A DNA stretch of 51,293 nt, taken from positions 1 through 51,293 of the IMG/VR virus record IMGVR_UViG_3300020411_002386. The stretch is one strand, 5' to 3'. This stretch comes from a virus. Made by a program: the position numbers and the translations under genes. Of this stretch, positions 1 through 7,529 are shown piece after piece (position 1 is the first letter of the stretch; every line of letters begins with the position of its first letter). The notes below the pieces were generated by a model that saw nothing but the letters and a program-made list of their open reading frames with translations, had not been told where the DNA came from and did no database searches.

Positions 1-88
1 ATTCTGGCCAAATATCTATAGACTCAACATAATCATTTAACATTAATCGATTATAATCTAATTTAATTGGTATTATTACATCATCCAT
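1..88 (-). CDS. 5' end of an unidentified protein, cut by the window edge
   Basis: An ATG at 88 opens a frame that stays open to the window edge (29 codons, beginning MDDVIIPIKLDYNRL). It overlaps the stop of the SDR-like gene upstream by 8 bases, the same tight packing as the rest of this block, so it is probably the next gene of the operon. Too little is visible to assign a function. Confidence 0.5.
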   Translation of the reverse strand, partial: MDDVIIPIKLDYNRLMLNDYVESIDIWPE

Positions 89-662
89 TCTCTGATGACC
101 TATCGGCTGTTAAAGTTATTTCTTCAATACACATTGGAGATTCTACAATATATTTAATACATTCGGCTACTTCTTCTACTGTTAATTTTTTTTCTTTGGG
201 GTGTAATTTATCAACATAAGGTGTATGCATATGACCTACGCTTATATAAGAACATTTAATACCTGGACTTACATTGGCTCTATTATGATTAATTGTCTGA
301 CATAAATTTTCAAGAGCTACTTTTTCAGCTCTATAACTAATATATTTTATCCAAGGTTGTTCTGTATTAATATGGTCTGTAATACTACCTATACCAATTA
401 AATGTCCAGAACGCCCTGACTCTTGCCAATTAACATATATTTTATGCATCATTCTTGCTTGAACATATGCTAATTTACCAACTAATGTATGAGCATTTAA
501 TATAACACCATCATATAAATCTGTATATTTTACAAATTTATTTTGTGTTTCTTCATCATTAAAATCCCAACCATTAGCTCTACTACAGAAATCACTATCT
601 AAAACTTTTGATATTCCAGATGCTAATCCGGTCTCTGGGTTACCGGTTGTTATAAATTTCAT
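81..662 (-). CDS. Short-chain dehydrogenase/reductase-like protein
   Basis: 193 aa, near the lower limit for the SDR family (about 250 aa). The N-terminus reads TGNPETGLASG (residues 6-16), matching the TGxxxGxG nucleotide-binding loop. VILNAHT (53-59) sits where SDRs have NNAG. Ser93 in GIGSIT and Y110-RAE-K114 match the Ser-Tyr-Lys catalytic set. It is therefore probably an NAD(P)-dependent oxidoreductase, though divergent. Its start overlaps the end of the sulfotransferase-like gene upstream by 23 bases. The substrate cannot be read from the sequence; the setting among nucleotide-sugar and oxygenase genes suggests a biosynthetic or decoration step. Confidence 0.65.
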   Translation of the reverse strand: MKFITTGNPETGLASGISKVLDSDFCSRANGWDFNDEETQNKFVKYTDLYDGVILNAHTLVGKLAYVQARMMHKIYVNWQESGRSGHLIGIGSITDHINTEQPWIKYISYRAEKVALENLCQTINHNRANVSPGIKCSYISVGHMHTPYVDKLHPKEKKLTVEEVAECIKYIVESPMCIEEITLTADRSSENG

Positions 663-1224
663 TTAATTCCTCATAAGTAGTATTTTTATATTCTAAGTCT
701 TCAGCTTTATACGGGCTTCTCTCAGGTGGTATATGATCAATATCCAAATCATAAGTTTTTATTTTATCTAATTGACTTGGATTATAATCTTCATATTCAA
801 TATGATATCTAGATCCCCATGGAAACAATTCAGATTCTAATTCAAGCATTCTGTCCCAATTTTTAATTGTGTCAATAGTTCTTAAATCAACTTCTAATGG
901 GGGAAGCTTTCGATTAGTATATTCGTGATCTTCTCTTATTAATCTTTCTATGGTATGACTTATTAATTGTTTTAATTTATTTTTTCTAGTAACTCTAATA
1001 TACACCCAATTTTCTGGATTGTCAACAACAAAAGGTCCATGAGCATGAATTACAAGAGGTGTTCTAGACATGTATAGGTCTTTCATGTTTTGCATAAAAC
1101 TAAAACCTGAGCTCATAAAAGAATTTCCTATAAAAAAAGGTGTGTAACCTTTTTGAGATAAATCATATGCTATTCTTTGTGTACCGCATCTACCGAAACT
1201 TTTTATCACGACATTCGTTAACAC
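640..1224 (-). CDS. Sulfotransferase-like protein
   Basis: 194 aa. Translation starts at a GTG; an AAAGGAG ribosome-binding site lies 7 bases before it. Residues 9-16 (SFGRCGTQ) resemble the PAPS 5'-phosphosulfate-binding loop of sulfotransferases (SxGRSGTT), and WVYIRVTRKNKLKQLISHT resembles the 3'-phosphate-binding Arg...Ser segment. Together these support a PAPS-dependent sulfotransferase fold, more divergent and shorter than cellular members. An APS-kinase-like gene at 47496-47957 of the same genome could supply PAPS (inference). A generic P-loop protein is the alternative. Confidence 0.5.
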   Translation of the reverse strand: MLTNVVIKSFGRCGTQRIAYDLSQKGYTPFFIGNSFMSSGFSFMQNMKDLYMSRTPLVIHAHGPFVVDNPENWVYIRVTRKNKLKQLISHTIERLIREDHEYTNRKLPPLEVDLRTIDTIKNWDRMLELESELFPWGSRYHIEYEDYNPSQLDKIKTYDLDIDHIPPERSPYKAEDLEYKNTTYEELNEIYNNR

Positions 1225-1927
1225 TTATGAACTCCTTTAAATATTTGTTTTCTTTACCATGTGCATAGTCTAATGCAGGATGTCTATTATACATTACTGG
1301 TATATAATCTGTTCTAGTACTATGTGCTACATGAGTCCAACCGCCTTCTCTACCAACTGCATATTTACAAGTAGCTAGATACATTACATTTTCTCTTATA
1401 CTCATATGAGATCCTAGTTCTATAGGATTATTCCATTCCTTGAGATTTTTATAAATTATTTCACAGTCTATATCATTTATATTTCTATTCATAGTATAGT
1501 CGTGACCATTATATTCTTGTACAGGACCTTGGAAATAAAAACATACAAAATCATTTGTTGCATTGCCATTAAAAGCAGATGGATAATATTCATGTCGTAA
1601 TGTACAAGGAACAGTTTGAATTTGTTCTTCTGTGTAATTAGGTATTTTTAAATCTTTTAAATTTTCTTTCCAAGTCTTTTGTGGGTCTTCATCTAAATGA
1701 ATAGTTGGTCTGCCAACAATATGTACTGGGCCTTTAGGTAAATCAAAGCATTGATATATTTCTACAAATCTATTAAAGTTATAATCATTTAAATGAAGGT
1801 TGATTTCAAGTTCTGTTTCATATTCTTGATTAGTTAATAACCAACTTATATTTTGCCATAATCCTCCAAGTCCCATATTATCATAATTAAAAAACATCAC
1901 TTTATTTTGATTCATAATATTGCTCAT
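1190..1927 (-). CDS. Glycosyltransferase-like protein, function uncertain
   Basis: 245 aa. The early segment NMGLGGLWQNISWLL resembles a glycine-rich donor-site loop. The late segment YLATCKYAVGREGGWTHVAHS resembles the GT9/heptosyltransferase pattern in which a glycine pair is followed by a His near the nucleotide-sugar site. These are weak, family-level resemblances; no exact family is recognised. It overlaps both neighbours (26 bases with the oxygenase-like gene, 35 with the sulfotransferase-like gene). The start is either the ATG at 1927 or the one at 1915, which has a weak GAG upstream. Confidence 0.4.
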   Translation of the reverse strand: MSNIMNQNKVMFFNYDNMGLGGLWQNISWLLTNQEYETELEINLHLNDYNFNRFVEIYQCFDLPKGPVHIVGRPTIHLDEDPQKTWKENLKDLKIPNYTEEQIQTVPCTLRHEYYPSAFNGNATNDFVCFYFQGPVQEYNGHDYTMNRNINDIDCEIIYKNLKEWNNPIELGSHMSIRENVMYLATCKYAVGREGGWTHVAHSTRTDYIPVMYNRHPALDYAHGKENKYLKEFISVNECRDKKFR

Positions 1928-2585
1928 AGTTTTTTGGTAAATTTATTCCTTCAAATCCAACATAGTGTTCATTGTATTTTTTATATGATCTATCTAATAA
2001 ATTCATATAATTTTTATCTTCTAAGTTACTATCCCATGGCGCACCAAAGGCAAGAGTAAATTTAGTATCAGTATGAGTATTCAACATATAGTGTGGCCAT
2101 CTGCCACTCATTATAAATGGTTTATCAATATCAGCTTCTAAATAAACATCGTCTTTATCAGACATGAATACTAAATCATCTACATGACCCTGTAGAACAC
2201 ATCTGAATTTATGTTGTAAGGTATTAAATTTTTTAGGGCTACAATCAATATGTGGTGGATTAGCTTCTCCGGGTAAAGTAGTTATTATCATTATTCTACT
2301 TTTTCCGGTTATTGGAAATAATACATCTTCACACCATTGTATTAATGTTGGAAATTCATTGGCTATTTCAGTCCAGGCATATGGTTCTCTATAAAGATCT
2401 AGATCAGATTTCTTAGCCCTTACATGATCTGTATCATGAAACATTAATGGTACATGCCAGCAATTTCTGAAATCATCTCTAATAATTTTTAAAAAATCTA
2501 CATCATTTAATTTTTCTAAACAATCTAATGGAGGATTTTCCATATCTAATGGTAAGTATAATAATTGTTTTATTTTGTCAAGCAT
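1902..2585 (-). CDS. 2-oxoglutarate/Fe(II) oxygenase-like protein (Asp/Asn hydroxylase type)
   Basis: 227 aa. H112-I-D114 inside NPPHIDCSP, followed by FRCVLQG and H165 in GRWPHYMLN, gives the His-x-Asp...His iron triad of the cupin-type aspartyl/asparaginyl beta-hydroxylase family. The usual C-terminal Arg that binds 2-oxoglutarate is not obvious; Lys175 (THTDTKF) lies near that place. Known relatives hydroxylate protein side chains or small molecules. This is the first of four such genes in 7.5 kb, overlapping the SET gene by 16 bases. The substrate is unknown. Confidence 0.7.
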   Translation of the reverse strand: MLDKIKQLLYLPLDMENPPLDCLEKLNDVDFLKIIRDDFRNCWHVPLMFHDTDHVRAKKSDLDLYREPYAWTEIANEFPTLIQWCEDVLFPITGKSRIMIITTLPGEANPPHIDCSPKKFNTLQHKFRCVLQGHVDDLVFMSDKDDVYLEADIDKPFIMSGRWPHYMLNTHTDTKFTLAFGAPWDSNLEDKNYMNLLDRSYKKYNEHYVGFEGINLPKNYEQYYESK

Positions 2586-3037
2586 TGTTTTTCTTTCTGT
2601 GCATACCAGCTTAATGGTAAATTTAAAAATTTATAATCTTCGCCCGTTACTTTTCCACGACAACTTTTAGTCCCACAATTACATGGATCAATTGGATTCT
2701 TTTTAGTTAACATAAATGTTCCATAATCTATTGTTAAATATTCATGAGCTCTTATATGTCTTAAAGCTCTAAACACTACTTGTCCATCTATATAAACATT
2801 AGGTTCACAGCTATGATTAATATATCCTTGATATTCTTCGCCTTCTGGTAAATCAATAACTAGATCTTTATCTATTAATAAACCTTTATACCATTTATGT
2901 TCTGATAAATGTCTAGCTAAACCACCTACAACAAATACTATATCATCTTTTTCTATTATATCAGTAGTAGTTCTACAAAGCCCGTGAACTTTATGTTTTC
3001 TTACAATTGTATTTTTATTGACGTGGAAAAAATGCAT
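2570..3037 (-). CDS. SET-domain protein lysine methyltransferase
   Basis: 155 aa from the ATG at 3037. The SET signature is complete: NHSCEPN at residues 74-80 (SAM site and pseudoknot), LTIDYG at 101-106 with the catalytic-type Tyr105, then a post-SET-like cysteine cluster C119-x-C121-x4-C126 (PCNCGTKSC). SET proteins transfer a methyl group from S-adenosylmethionine to lysine in proteins; small stand-alone viral examples such as chlorovirus vSET are known. It lies between two 2OG-oxygenase genes, overlapping both, so it is co-translated with them. Targets may be host or virion proteins (inference). The start is set by the first ATG; a GAGG lies 12 bases upstream, further than usual. Confidence 0.85.
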   Translation of the reverse strand: MHFFHVNKNTIVRKHKVHGLCRTTTDIIEKDDIVFVVGGLARHLSEHKWYKGLLIDKDLVIDLPEGEEYQGYINHSCEPNVYIDGQVVFRALRHIRAHEYLTIDYGTFMLTKKNPIDPCNCGTKSCRGKVTGEDYKFLNLPLSWYAQKEKQCLTK

Positions 3038-3779
3038 TGAATTTTGGATCCTCAAAATTAGCCATTACTAAGGCATGATATCTAACTGCTCCTGATTTAT
3101 TATTTACCGCATGATTATGCTGAGTATTAATTATCCATGCTTCATTTAAAGCATAATGTTGAAAGTGATGTTTACCATCCATATAAACAATCATCTCTGT
3201 ATCTTTTGTAGTTATAAGTGGAATATGTAAATAAGCATGAGTATAAATTTCTTCATAATAACAATGACTATGCCAATTAATTCTTTCACTATCATCTACT
3301 TTAGATACCATAATTCTATCACACATATCCCAAGTAACAAATCGTTCTATAATACTTCTAATGTATGGTAATTTTAATTTAGTATCAACTAAATGTTCTG
3401 GGGGAACTCTACCATTTTCTAATAAATGTTTCTTACCTAATACCTCTAAGAAATCTTTAGTTTCACCAAAACCAAAATCAGGATCATCACACCAATTTCT
3501 TAATATCTTCGAAGACCAATAATTACTAGTTCCAGCTCCTCTTACATTTTTAACATCATTATTATATCCACTCCATTGACCATTAAGATTTGATAATTCA
3601 TCTTTAATTTGTTTTTCATTTAAATTTAAATTATCTGCTAAACGATAATGAGGAGTATATAGTAATTCTTTGGCAATAGGATGTATAGCTCTATCAGGCG
3701 AACATCTAGGATTACAAGATGGATCAAAGGCAGGAGCAGATTCTACATTTTGTAATCGATCATGTAATTCGTAAGACAT
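3015..3779 (-). CDS. 2OG/Fe(II) oxygenase-like protein with HxH in place of HxD
   Basis: 254 aa. GGGGAGG eight bases before the ATG at 3779 fixes the start (MSYELHDRLQ). The C-terminal half follows the Asp/Asn hydroxylase-like pattern: INWHSHCYYEEIY...LHIPLIT, then NEAWIINTQHNHAVNN and RYHALV. The first iron motif is H170-S-H172, where the three related proteins in this cluster have His-x-Asp; the distal His is 221 or 223 and the 2-oxoglutarate Arg is 233. The change may alter metal binding or activity. The N-terminal 150 residues match nothing I recognise, apart from a short Cys-rich stretch (SCNPRCSPDR). Confidence 0.65.
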   Translation of the reverse strand: MSYELHDRLQNVESAPAFDPSCNPRCSPDRAIHPIAKELLYTPHYRLADNLNLNEKQIKDELSNLNGQWSGYNNDVKNVRGAGTSNYWSSKILRNWCDDPDFGFGETKDFLEVLGKKHLLENGRVPPEHLVDTKLKLPYIRSIIERFVTWDMCDRIMVSKVDDSERINWHSHCYYEEIYTHAYLHIPLITTKDTEMIVYMDGKHHFQHYALNEAWIINTQHNHAVNNKSGAVRYHALVMANFEDPKFNAFFPRQ

Positions 3780-4254
3780 ATTGATATCCTCCCCAATGAA
3801 GTTTCTCATGGGTTACATTCCAATTAAAACAAGAATGTTTAGCAAAATATTCTAATAATTTTGGACTTTCTTCTCTACTAACCCATATATTTTCATAACC
3901 AAAATTCATAGCTGTTTCTGTTAATTGGTCTAATGTATCTAAACCTCTATTTAGATCTGCCTTCCACCCTCCAAAATTATAATTTCTATCTCGAGTATGT
4001 CTAGACATAACTCTTATAGATCCATCATATTCTGGATGTTCTATTGCTGCACTATAATAAATTAAATACCATTTCTTTTGGTTTTTATAATAAGGTTCAA
4101 AGTCCCAACCTAATCGGGCAAACTTAGTGTATTCAAACCATGGTCTTTTAAAATAATTATCTTGAAGTCTATGACCATAAGTTTTTTCGAAAAGTCTTTT
4201 GACTTCTAATCTATGATCATTAATAGTACAAATTTTGTAAATCGCTCGTTCCAT
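3760..4254 (-). CDS. Unknown protein, possibly GNAT-like
   Basis: 164 aa, Trp- and Tyr-rich (KKWYLIYYSAAIEHPEYDGSIRVMSRHTRDRNYNF, split across two strands of a likely sheet). The plan of a strand pair, an arginine-rich turn, a helix (GLDTLDQLTETAMNFGYENIWV) and a final strand resembles N-acetyltransferases, but no clear acetyl-CoA loop is seen. The protein at 39167-39763 has a loosely similar plan. It is embedded in the oxygenase cluster with overlaps on both sides. There is no clear ribosome-binding site before the ATG at 4254, so translation may depend on coupling. Confidence 0.6.
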   Translation of the reverse strand: MERAIYKICTINDHRLEVKRLFEKTYGHRLQDNYFKRPWFEYTKFARLGWDFEPYYKNQKKWYLIYYSAAIEHPEYDGSIRVMSRHTRDRNYNFGGWKADLNRGLDTLDQLTETAMNFGYENIWVSREESPKLLEYFAKHSCFNWNVTHEKLHWGGYQYVLRIT

Positions 4255-4837
4255 CTAAACTAAACATTAATGCTATTCTGGGTTTATCTGACATATTAAT
4301 TACCGCATGAGGATACCCTATATTCAAGAAATAGGCAACACCATTTTCTAAATTATATGCTTCTAATTTATTATCTCTCCTAAAAAGATTTACAACGTTT
4401 CTATCACCATATATTGGAACAATACATCTTACTGCATATGATATATCATAATCAACATGAAAAGGAATAGTTTTACCTGGAGCAAGTTTTGTTATTCTTA
4501 CTCTACTAGCAGGAGCCGTTAATTGTGTTATTATCTCTTCAAAATAACTTCCCGTGTAATCTTCTGTAGGTATATTATATAAATGCTCTTCTCTGCGCTT
4601 TAAACGCTCTTTAATACTAGCTGTATAAGGTAATATCTCACTTGGAGTAGTTAAATTAATCTGTTCAAAGTTGTCGTATACTTGTTTAACTAATTCCATA
4701 TGATTATCACATAACATAGGATTAGCAGATCTTACATCTACAAATTTTTCTGCTAATAGATCAGTTGACTCTTGTAATCTTTTTAGATCAATATCTAAAT
4801 TAAAATCAGCTAGAGATGGTAAATCGTGTTTTTTCAT
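4220..4837 (-). CDS. 2OG/Fe(II) oxygenase-like protein (Asp/Asn hydroxylase type)
   Basis: 205 aa. All key positions are visible: H127-V-D129 in TIPFHVDYD, H177 in GYPHAVIN and R187 in KPRIAL, spaced as in cupin-type aspartyl/asparaginyl beta-hydroxylases. The N-terminal 100 residues are helical and specific to this protein. The ATG shares ATGA with the stop of the aminotransferase-like gene upstream, so the two are probably translationally coupled. Likely an active dioxygenase; substrate unknown. Confidence 0.75.
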   Translation of the reverse strand: MKKHDLPSLADFNLDIDLKRLQESTDLLAEKFVDVRSANPMLCDNHMELVKQVYDNFEQINLTTPSEILPYTASIKERLKRREEHLYNIPTEDYTGSYFEEIITQLTAPASRVRITKLAPGKTIPFHVDYDISYAVRCIVPIYGDRNVVNLFRRDNKLEAYNLENGVAYFLNIGYPHAVINMSDKPRIALMFSLDGTSDLQNLYY

Positions 4838-5616
4838 TCTCTATATAATTCCTCTATTGCATCTGTTAAACATAATCTTGCAGGGTTATTACCTCTTCTT
4901 TTAATATTATATATTGGATCTTCACTAGTGGCAAGCCATACTGTATCACTAGGAGTTATTTTTAATTCATTACAGAGTTGCTTTTGATATTTTTCTAGTG
5001 TATTATATACAAGGTCAATAGGAAGTTCTATAAGTTTTTCTCCTAAAGACATTGAATAATAATTATAATACTTAGCTGATCTAATTAAAAGTTCAAAGCC
5101 TCTTATTGGTTCTCTGGTCCAGGCCCAACCAATTCTATAATTCCTTACACCAAAACATTTACTTAAACTAAAGAATACCATTTCAACATTATCTGGTATT
5201 TCAAATTTTTTTATTTTAGTAGAAGCAACATATGCTAGGTCTAATATAACAGGTTTATGTGTTGGTATATCATGATAGTTACCATCAATAGAAGAGGGAT
5301 AACTCCAATATATCACATCACCTTCTGGCTTACCTTGAACCCATTGATAGTCACCTTCTCTCATTTCTATGGTTCTTTTTTCCATAAACATCCAATAATT
5401 AAGACCTTCTGTAATACCGTTTAAAGGATATTGATATTCAAAAGGACTTAAATCACAATAAGGTTCTAACCATTCAGTTATTCTATCAGCATTAAAATGA
5501 TTTACTTCATCATGTATTCTTAATGTATGAGCAGAGCAAATTAATTTTATAGGGTTAATTGGAAACCCTCTTATTGCATTACTTCTTTCTATTAGTTGTT
5601 TTGGTGTGATGGTCAT
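4834..5616 (-). CDS. PLP-dependent aminotransferase-like protein (fold type I)
   Basis: 260 aa from the ATG at 5616, placed 7 bases after AAGGA. GITEGL (67-72) fits the phosphate-binding turn, D126-L-A-Y129 fits the Asp and Tyr that contact the pyridine ring, and S150-L-S-K153-CFG-V with R161 fits the internal-aldimine lysine loop of class I/II aminotransferases. At 260 aa it is about 100 residues shorter than normal; the substrate-arginine C-terminal domain seems reduced. Acting as aminotransferase, decarboxylase or another PLP enzyme cannot be separated. The next gene starts on its ATGA, and the desaturase overlaps its start. Confidence 0.7.
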   Translation of the reverse strand: MTITPKQLIERSNAIRGFPINPIKLICSAHTLRIHDEVNHFNADRITEWLEPYCDLSPFEYQYPLNGITEGLNYWMFMEKRTIEMREGDYQWVQGKPEGDVIYWSYPSSIDGNYHDIPTHKPVILDLAYVASTKIKKFEIPDNVEMVFFSLSKCFGVRNYRIGWAWTREPIRGFELLIRSAKYYNYYSMSLGEKLIELPIDLVYNTLEKYQKQLCNELKITPSDTVWLATSEDPIYNIKRRGNNPARLCLTDAIEELYRE

Positions 5617-6151
5617 CGTGATTTCCTTCAAAAGGGGCGAAAATATTTACCCACCATCTATTCACTGGTCCGCTGTCATTATGACCTACAAGGTTTAACA
5701 TTCCATAAAATAGATAGGAAAATATAAACACCATGATTAAATAAAAAATTAATATAGGGTGTATAAAGAACGCAATTATATAAGTGAATACAAAAATTAT
5801 ATAACGATACTCGTGAAAAAATACTACTCTTGGATTATGATATAAATCTTTAACAAATTTTCTTGGTATGTTTTTTACTCTCCAAGTAGAGAATAATATC
5901 TCATGCCATTTTTTATATAATGGACTATGAGGATCATTTGGTGTATCGGGATTAGCATGATGCATTCGATGAACTCCGCACCAAGCAATAGGAGATTGAC
6001 AACCACATAATAGGCCGAGGTATAACATTATTGCTTCTTCAACTTTACCAGTTTTAAATTCCCGGTGAGCAAAGTATCTATGATACCCCATAGTAATTCC
6101 AATAGCAACTATAAAATAATATACAATATAAGATTGTAACAAATGAATCAT
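5579..6151 (-). CDS. Membrane fatty-acid (acyl) desaturase
   Basis: 190 aa. Three histidine boxes bind the di-iron centre: H24-RYFA-H29, H61-RM-H64-H65 and H178-DD-H181-H182, with hydrophobic spans around 5-20, 42-58, 116-136 and 136-155. This is the acyl-CoA/acyl-lipid delta-9 desaturase pattern; such enzymes put a double bond in a fatty acyl chain in the membrane. The protein stops 8 residues after the last box, so it lacks the C-terminal tail of cellular enzymes (about 290 aa). The start at 6151 uses ATGA overlap with the preceding gene. Electron donors would have to come from the host. Confidence 0.88.
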   Translation of the reverse strand: MIHLLQSYIVYYFIVAIGITMGYHRYFAHREFKTGKVEEAIMLYLGLLCGCQSPIAWCGVHRMHHANPDTPNDPHSPLYKKWHEILFSTWRVKNIPRKFVKDLYHNPRVVFFHEYRYIIFVFTYIIAFFIHPILIFYLIMVFIFSYLFYGMLNLVGHNDSGPVNRWWVNIFAPFEGNHDDHHTKTTNRKK

Positions 6152-6534
6152 TGAAGTATTTTGTCTCGTTCCTCTAATAATTCCCATGGCTGTTTACCTG
6201 TATATGGTAAAAACTTACTTCCTGGAAACAATAAACAAGCGGTTAAATCATTAAATAAAACCACTGCACTAAATGTTCCTGTATCTTGATTTACAAAAAG
6301 ACCAAATCTACCTGGATAAGATCTACCACTATTTGCTGCTTGTAAAAATCCAACTCCATCTATTAATAATTCCTCGTCTGCATTTTTAATAGTATCGAAT
6401 AAATCAGATCTTTCGGTACAATGTAACATAGCAAAAAATTTCATAGATTTAGGTGGAGGTTCTTCTGCAATGGCATCTGCACTTTCAAACCATACTGCTA
6501 AAAAAACTATTGTTAAAAATACAAGATTTCTCAT
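6148..6534 (-). CDS. Small exported protein of unknown function
   Basis: 128 aa with a strong AGGAGG site 4 bases before the ATG. The N-terminus (MRNLVFLTIVFLAVWFESADA) is a signal peptide, probably cleaved after the ADA or AIA near residue 21-23. The mature part has two Cys (HCTERSD and TACLLFPG) that could form a disulphide in the periplasm. No family recognised. It shares ATGA with the desaturase. Confidence 0.75.
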   Translation of the reverse strand: MRNLVFLTIVFLAVWFESADAIAEEPPPKSMKFFAMLHCTERSDLFDTIKNADEELLIDGVGFLQAANSGRSYPGRFGLFVNQDTGTFSAVVLFNDLTACLLFPGSKFLPYTGKQPWELLEERDKILQ

Positions 6535-6535
6535 T

Positions 6536-6946
6536 TCACCTCCTATAACTGCTGCTATTATTAATTTTCTCTCCGCCTATATTAAAGGCAAAAGATACTC
6601 TTGGGTGATTTTTAAATTCCATATATTCATAGATATTATCTTTATTTCTATCACCACCATTAGCAAAAACAATATCTTGTTTTTGTTTATCTAATAAATG
6701 ATATATTGCTTTATTTGCAGTGTTATCATCATCATTAAATGTTATAACTTGATCTACGCATCTAATACTTTCTAATATTTCTATTCTTTCTTCTATGTCT
6801 AACCAATGTATACCTTTTTTACGGACTAACCACCTATCACTATTTAAACCAACTACTAATGCATTTCCTAGCATTGATGCTGATTTAAGATATCTTATAT
6901 GACCATTATGAATTGGGTCAAAGCCACCTGTTACTAATACTATCAT
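6536..6946 (-). CDS. Cytidylyltransferase-like nucleotidyltransferase
   Basis: 136 aa from the ATG at 6946. TGGFDPIHNGHIRYL carries the HxGH signature of the cytidylyltransferase superfamily (TagD, RfaE C-domain), and NNSSSYRR near the end replaces the ISSTxxR nucleotide-binding motif. Members join a nucleotide to a phosphorylated alcohol or sugar. Substrate not predictable. The start overlaps the stop of a 28-codon membrane ORF (ATGA). Two other nucleotidyltransferases of this superfamily are in the window (29971-30420 and 47230-47601). Confidence 0.82.
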   Translation of the reverse strand: MIVLVTGGFDPIHNGHIRYLKSASMLGNALVVGLNSDRWLVRKKGIHWLDIEERIEILESIRCVDQVITFNDDDNTANKAIYHLLDKQKQDIVFANGGDRNKDNIYEYMEFKNHPRVSFAFNIGGEKINNSSSYRR

Positions 6947-7029
6947 TCTTCCATCCACAACCAAATTAAAAGACCTAAAAGAATACCAAATGATATTGGT
7001 AAAATTAAAAAAAAGAATATATTACTCAT
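6943..7029 (-). CDS. Tiny single-span membrane protein (28 aa)
   Basis: ATG at 7029 encodes MSNIFFFLILPISF followed by GILLGLLIWLWMEE, one hydrophobic helix. Its stop shares ATGA with the nucleotidyltransferase start and its ATG overlaps the end of the upstream oxygenase-like gene by 8 bases. That packing argues it is real, but there is no strong ribosome-binding site and it is very short. Confidence 0.45.
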   Translation of the reverse strand: MSNIFFFLILPISFGILLGLLIWLWMEE

Positions 7030-7516
7030 AAATACAGCCTACAATATGAACTCTAACTCCTTTACTAGCATTAAAAGCAGTATGTGGTAAAGTTGTATTT
7101 GTTAAATATATTTTTCCAAGATCTAACATATAAACTTTATCTTGTATTACCATTCGGCAATCAGGAGCAGTTATAAGTGGTATATGAATTCTCTTTGTCA
7201 TATCCGAATGCATAGTATAACATACTTTTGGATGCATAGGCATTATTCTAGACCTAACCATATTATATTTTTCAAATATACGATTAAGTTTAGGAAGATC
7301 CCACAAAGGATATTTAAAATAATTTTCTGGATATTGTAATTTAGATACTCTACCAGCAGAATTAATACATTCTTCTAGTGGATCTAAATCTGGTTTATGA
7401 CCTTGAAGACCTACTTGAGGAATAGTTGCCCATCCTTTTTTAAGAGCAACTTTAACTGTATTCACTTCATTTAATATTTCAGTTAAATTAATTTCTTCTA
7501 AGACTTCAATGTGCAT
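7022..7516 (-). CDS. 2OG/Fe(II) oxygenase-like protein (Asp/Asn hydroxylase type)
   Basis: 164 aa; GGAG six bases before the ATG at 7516 decides the start. H103-S-D105 in YTMHSDMTKRIHIPLIT, H145 in TLPHTAFN and R155 in GVRVHIVG give the full iron and 2-oxoglutarate set. Its catalytic half is close in layout to the HxH protein at 3015-3779 (both have HIPLIT), so these two may be diverged paralogues. It is the first gene after the structured intergenic region at 7530-7680. Confidence 0.75.
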   Translation of the reverse strand: MHIEVLEEINLTEILNEVNTVKVALKKGWATIPQVGLQGHKPDLDPLEECINSAGRVSKLQYPENYFKYPLWDLPKLNRIFEKYNMVRSRIMPMHPKVCYTMHSDMTKRIHIPLITAPDCRMVIQDKVYMLDLGKIYLTNTTLPHTAFNASKGVRVHIVGCIYE

Positions 7517-7529
7517 TATATTCTCCAAG

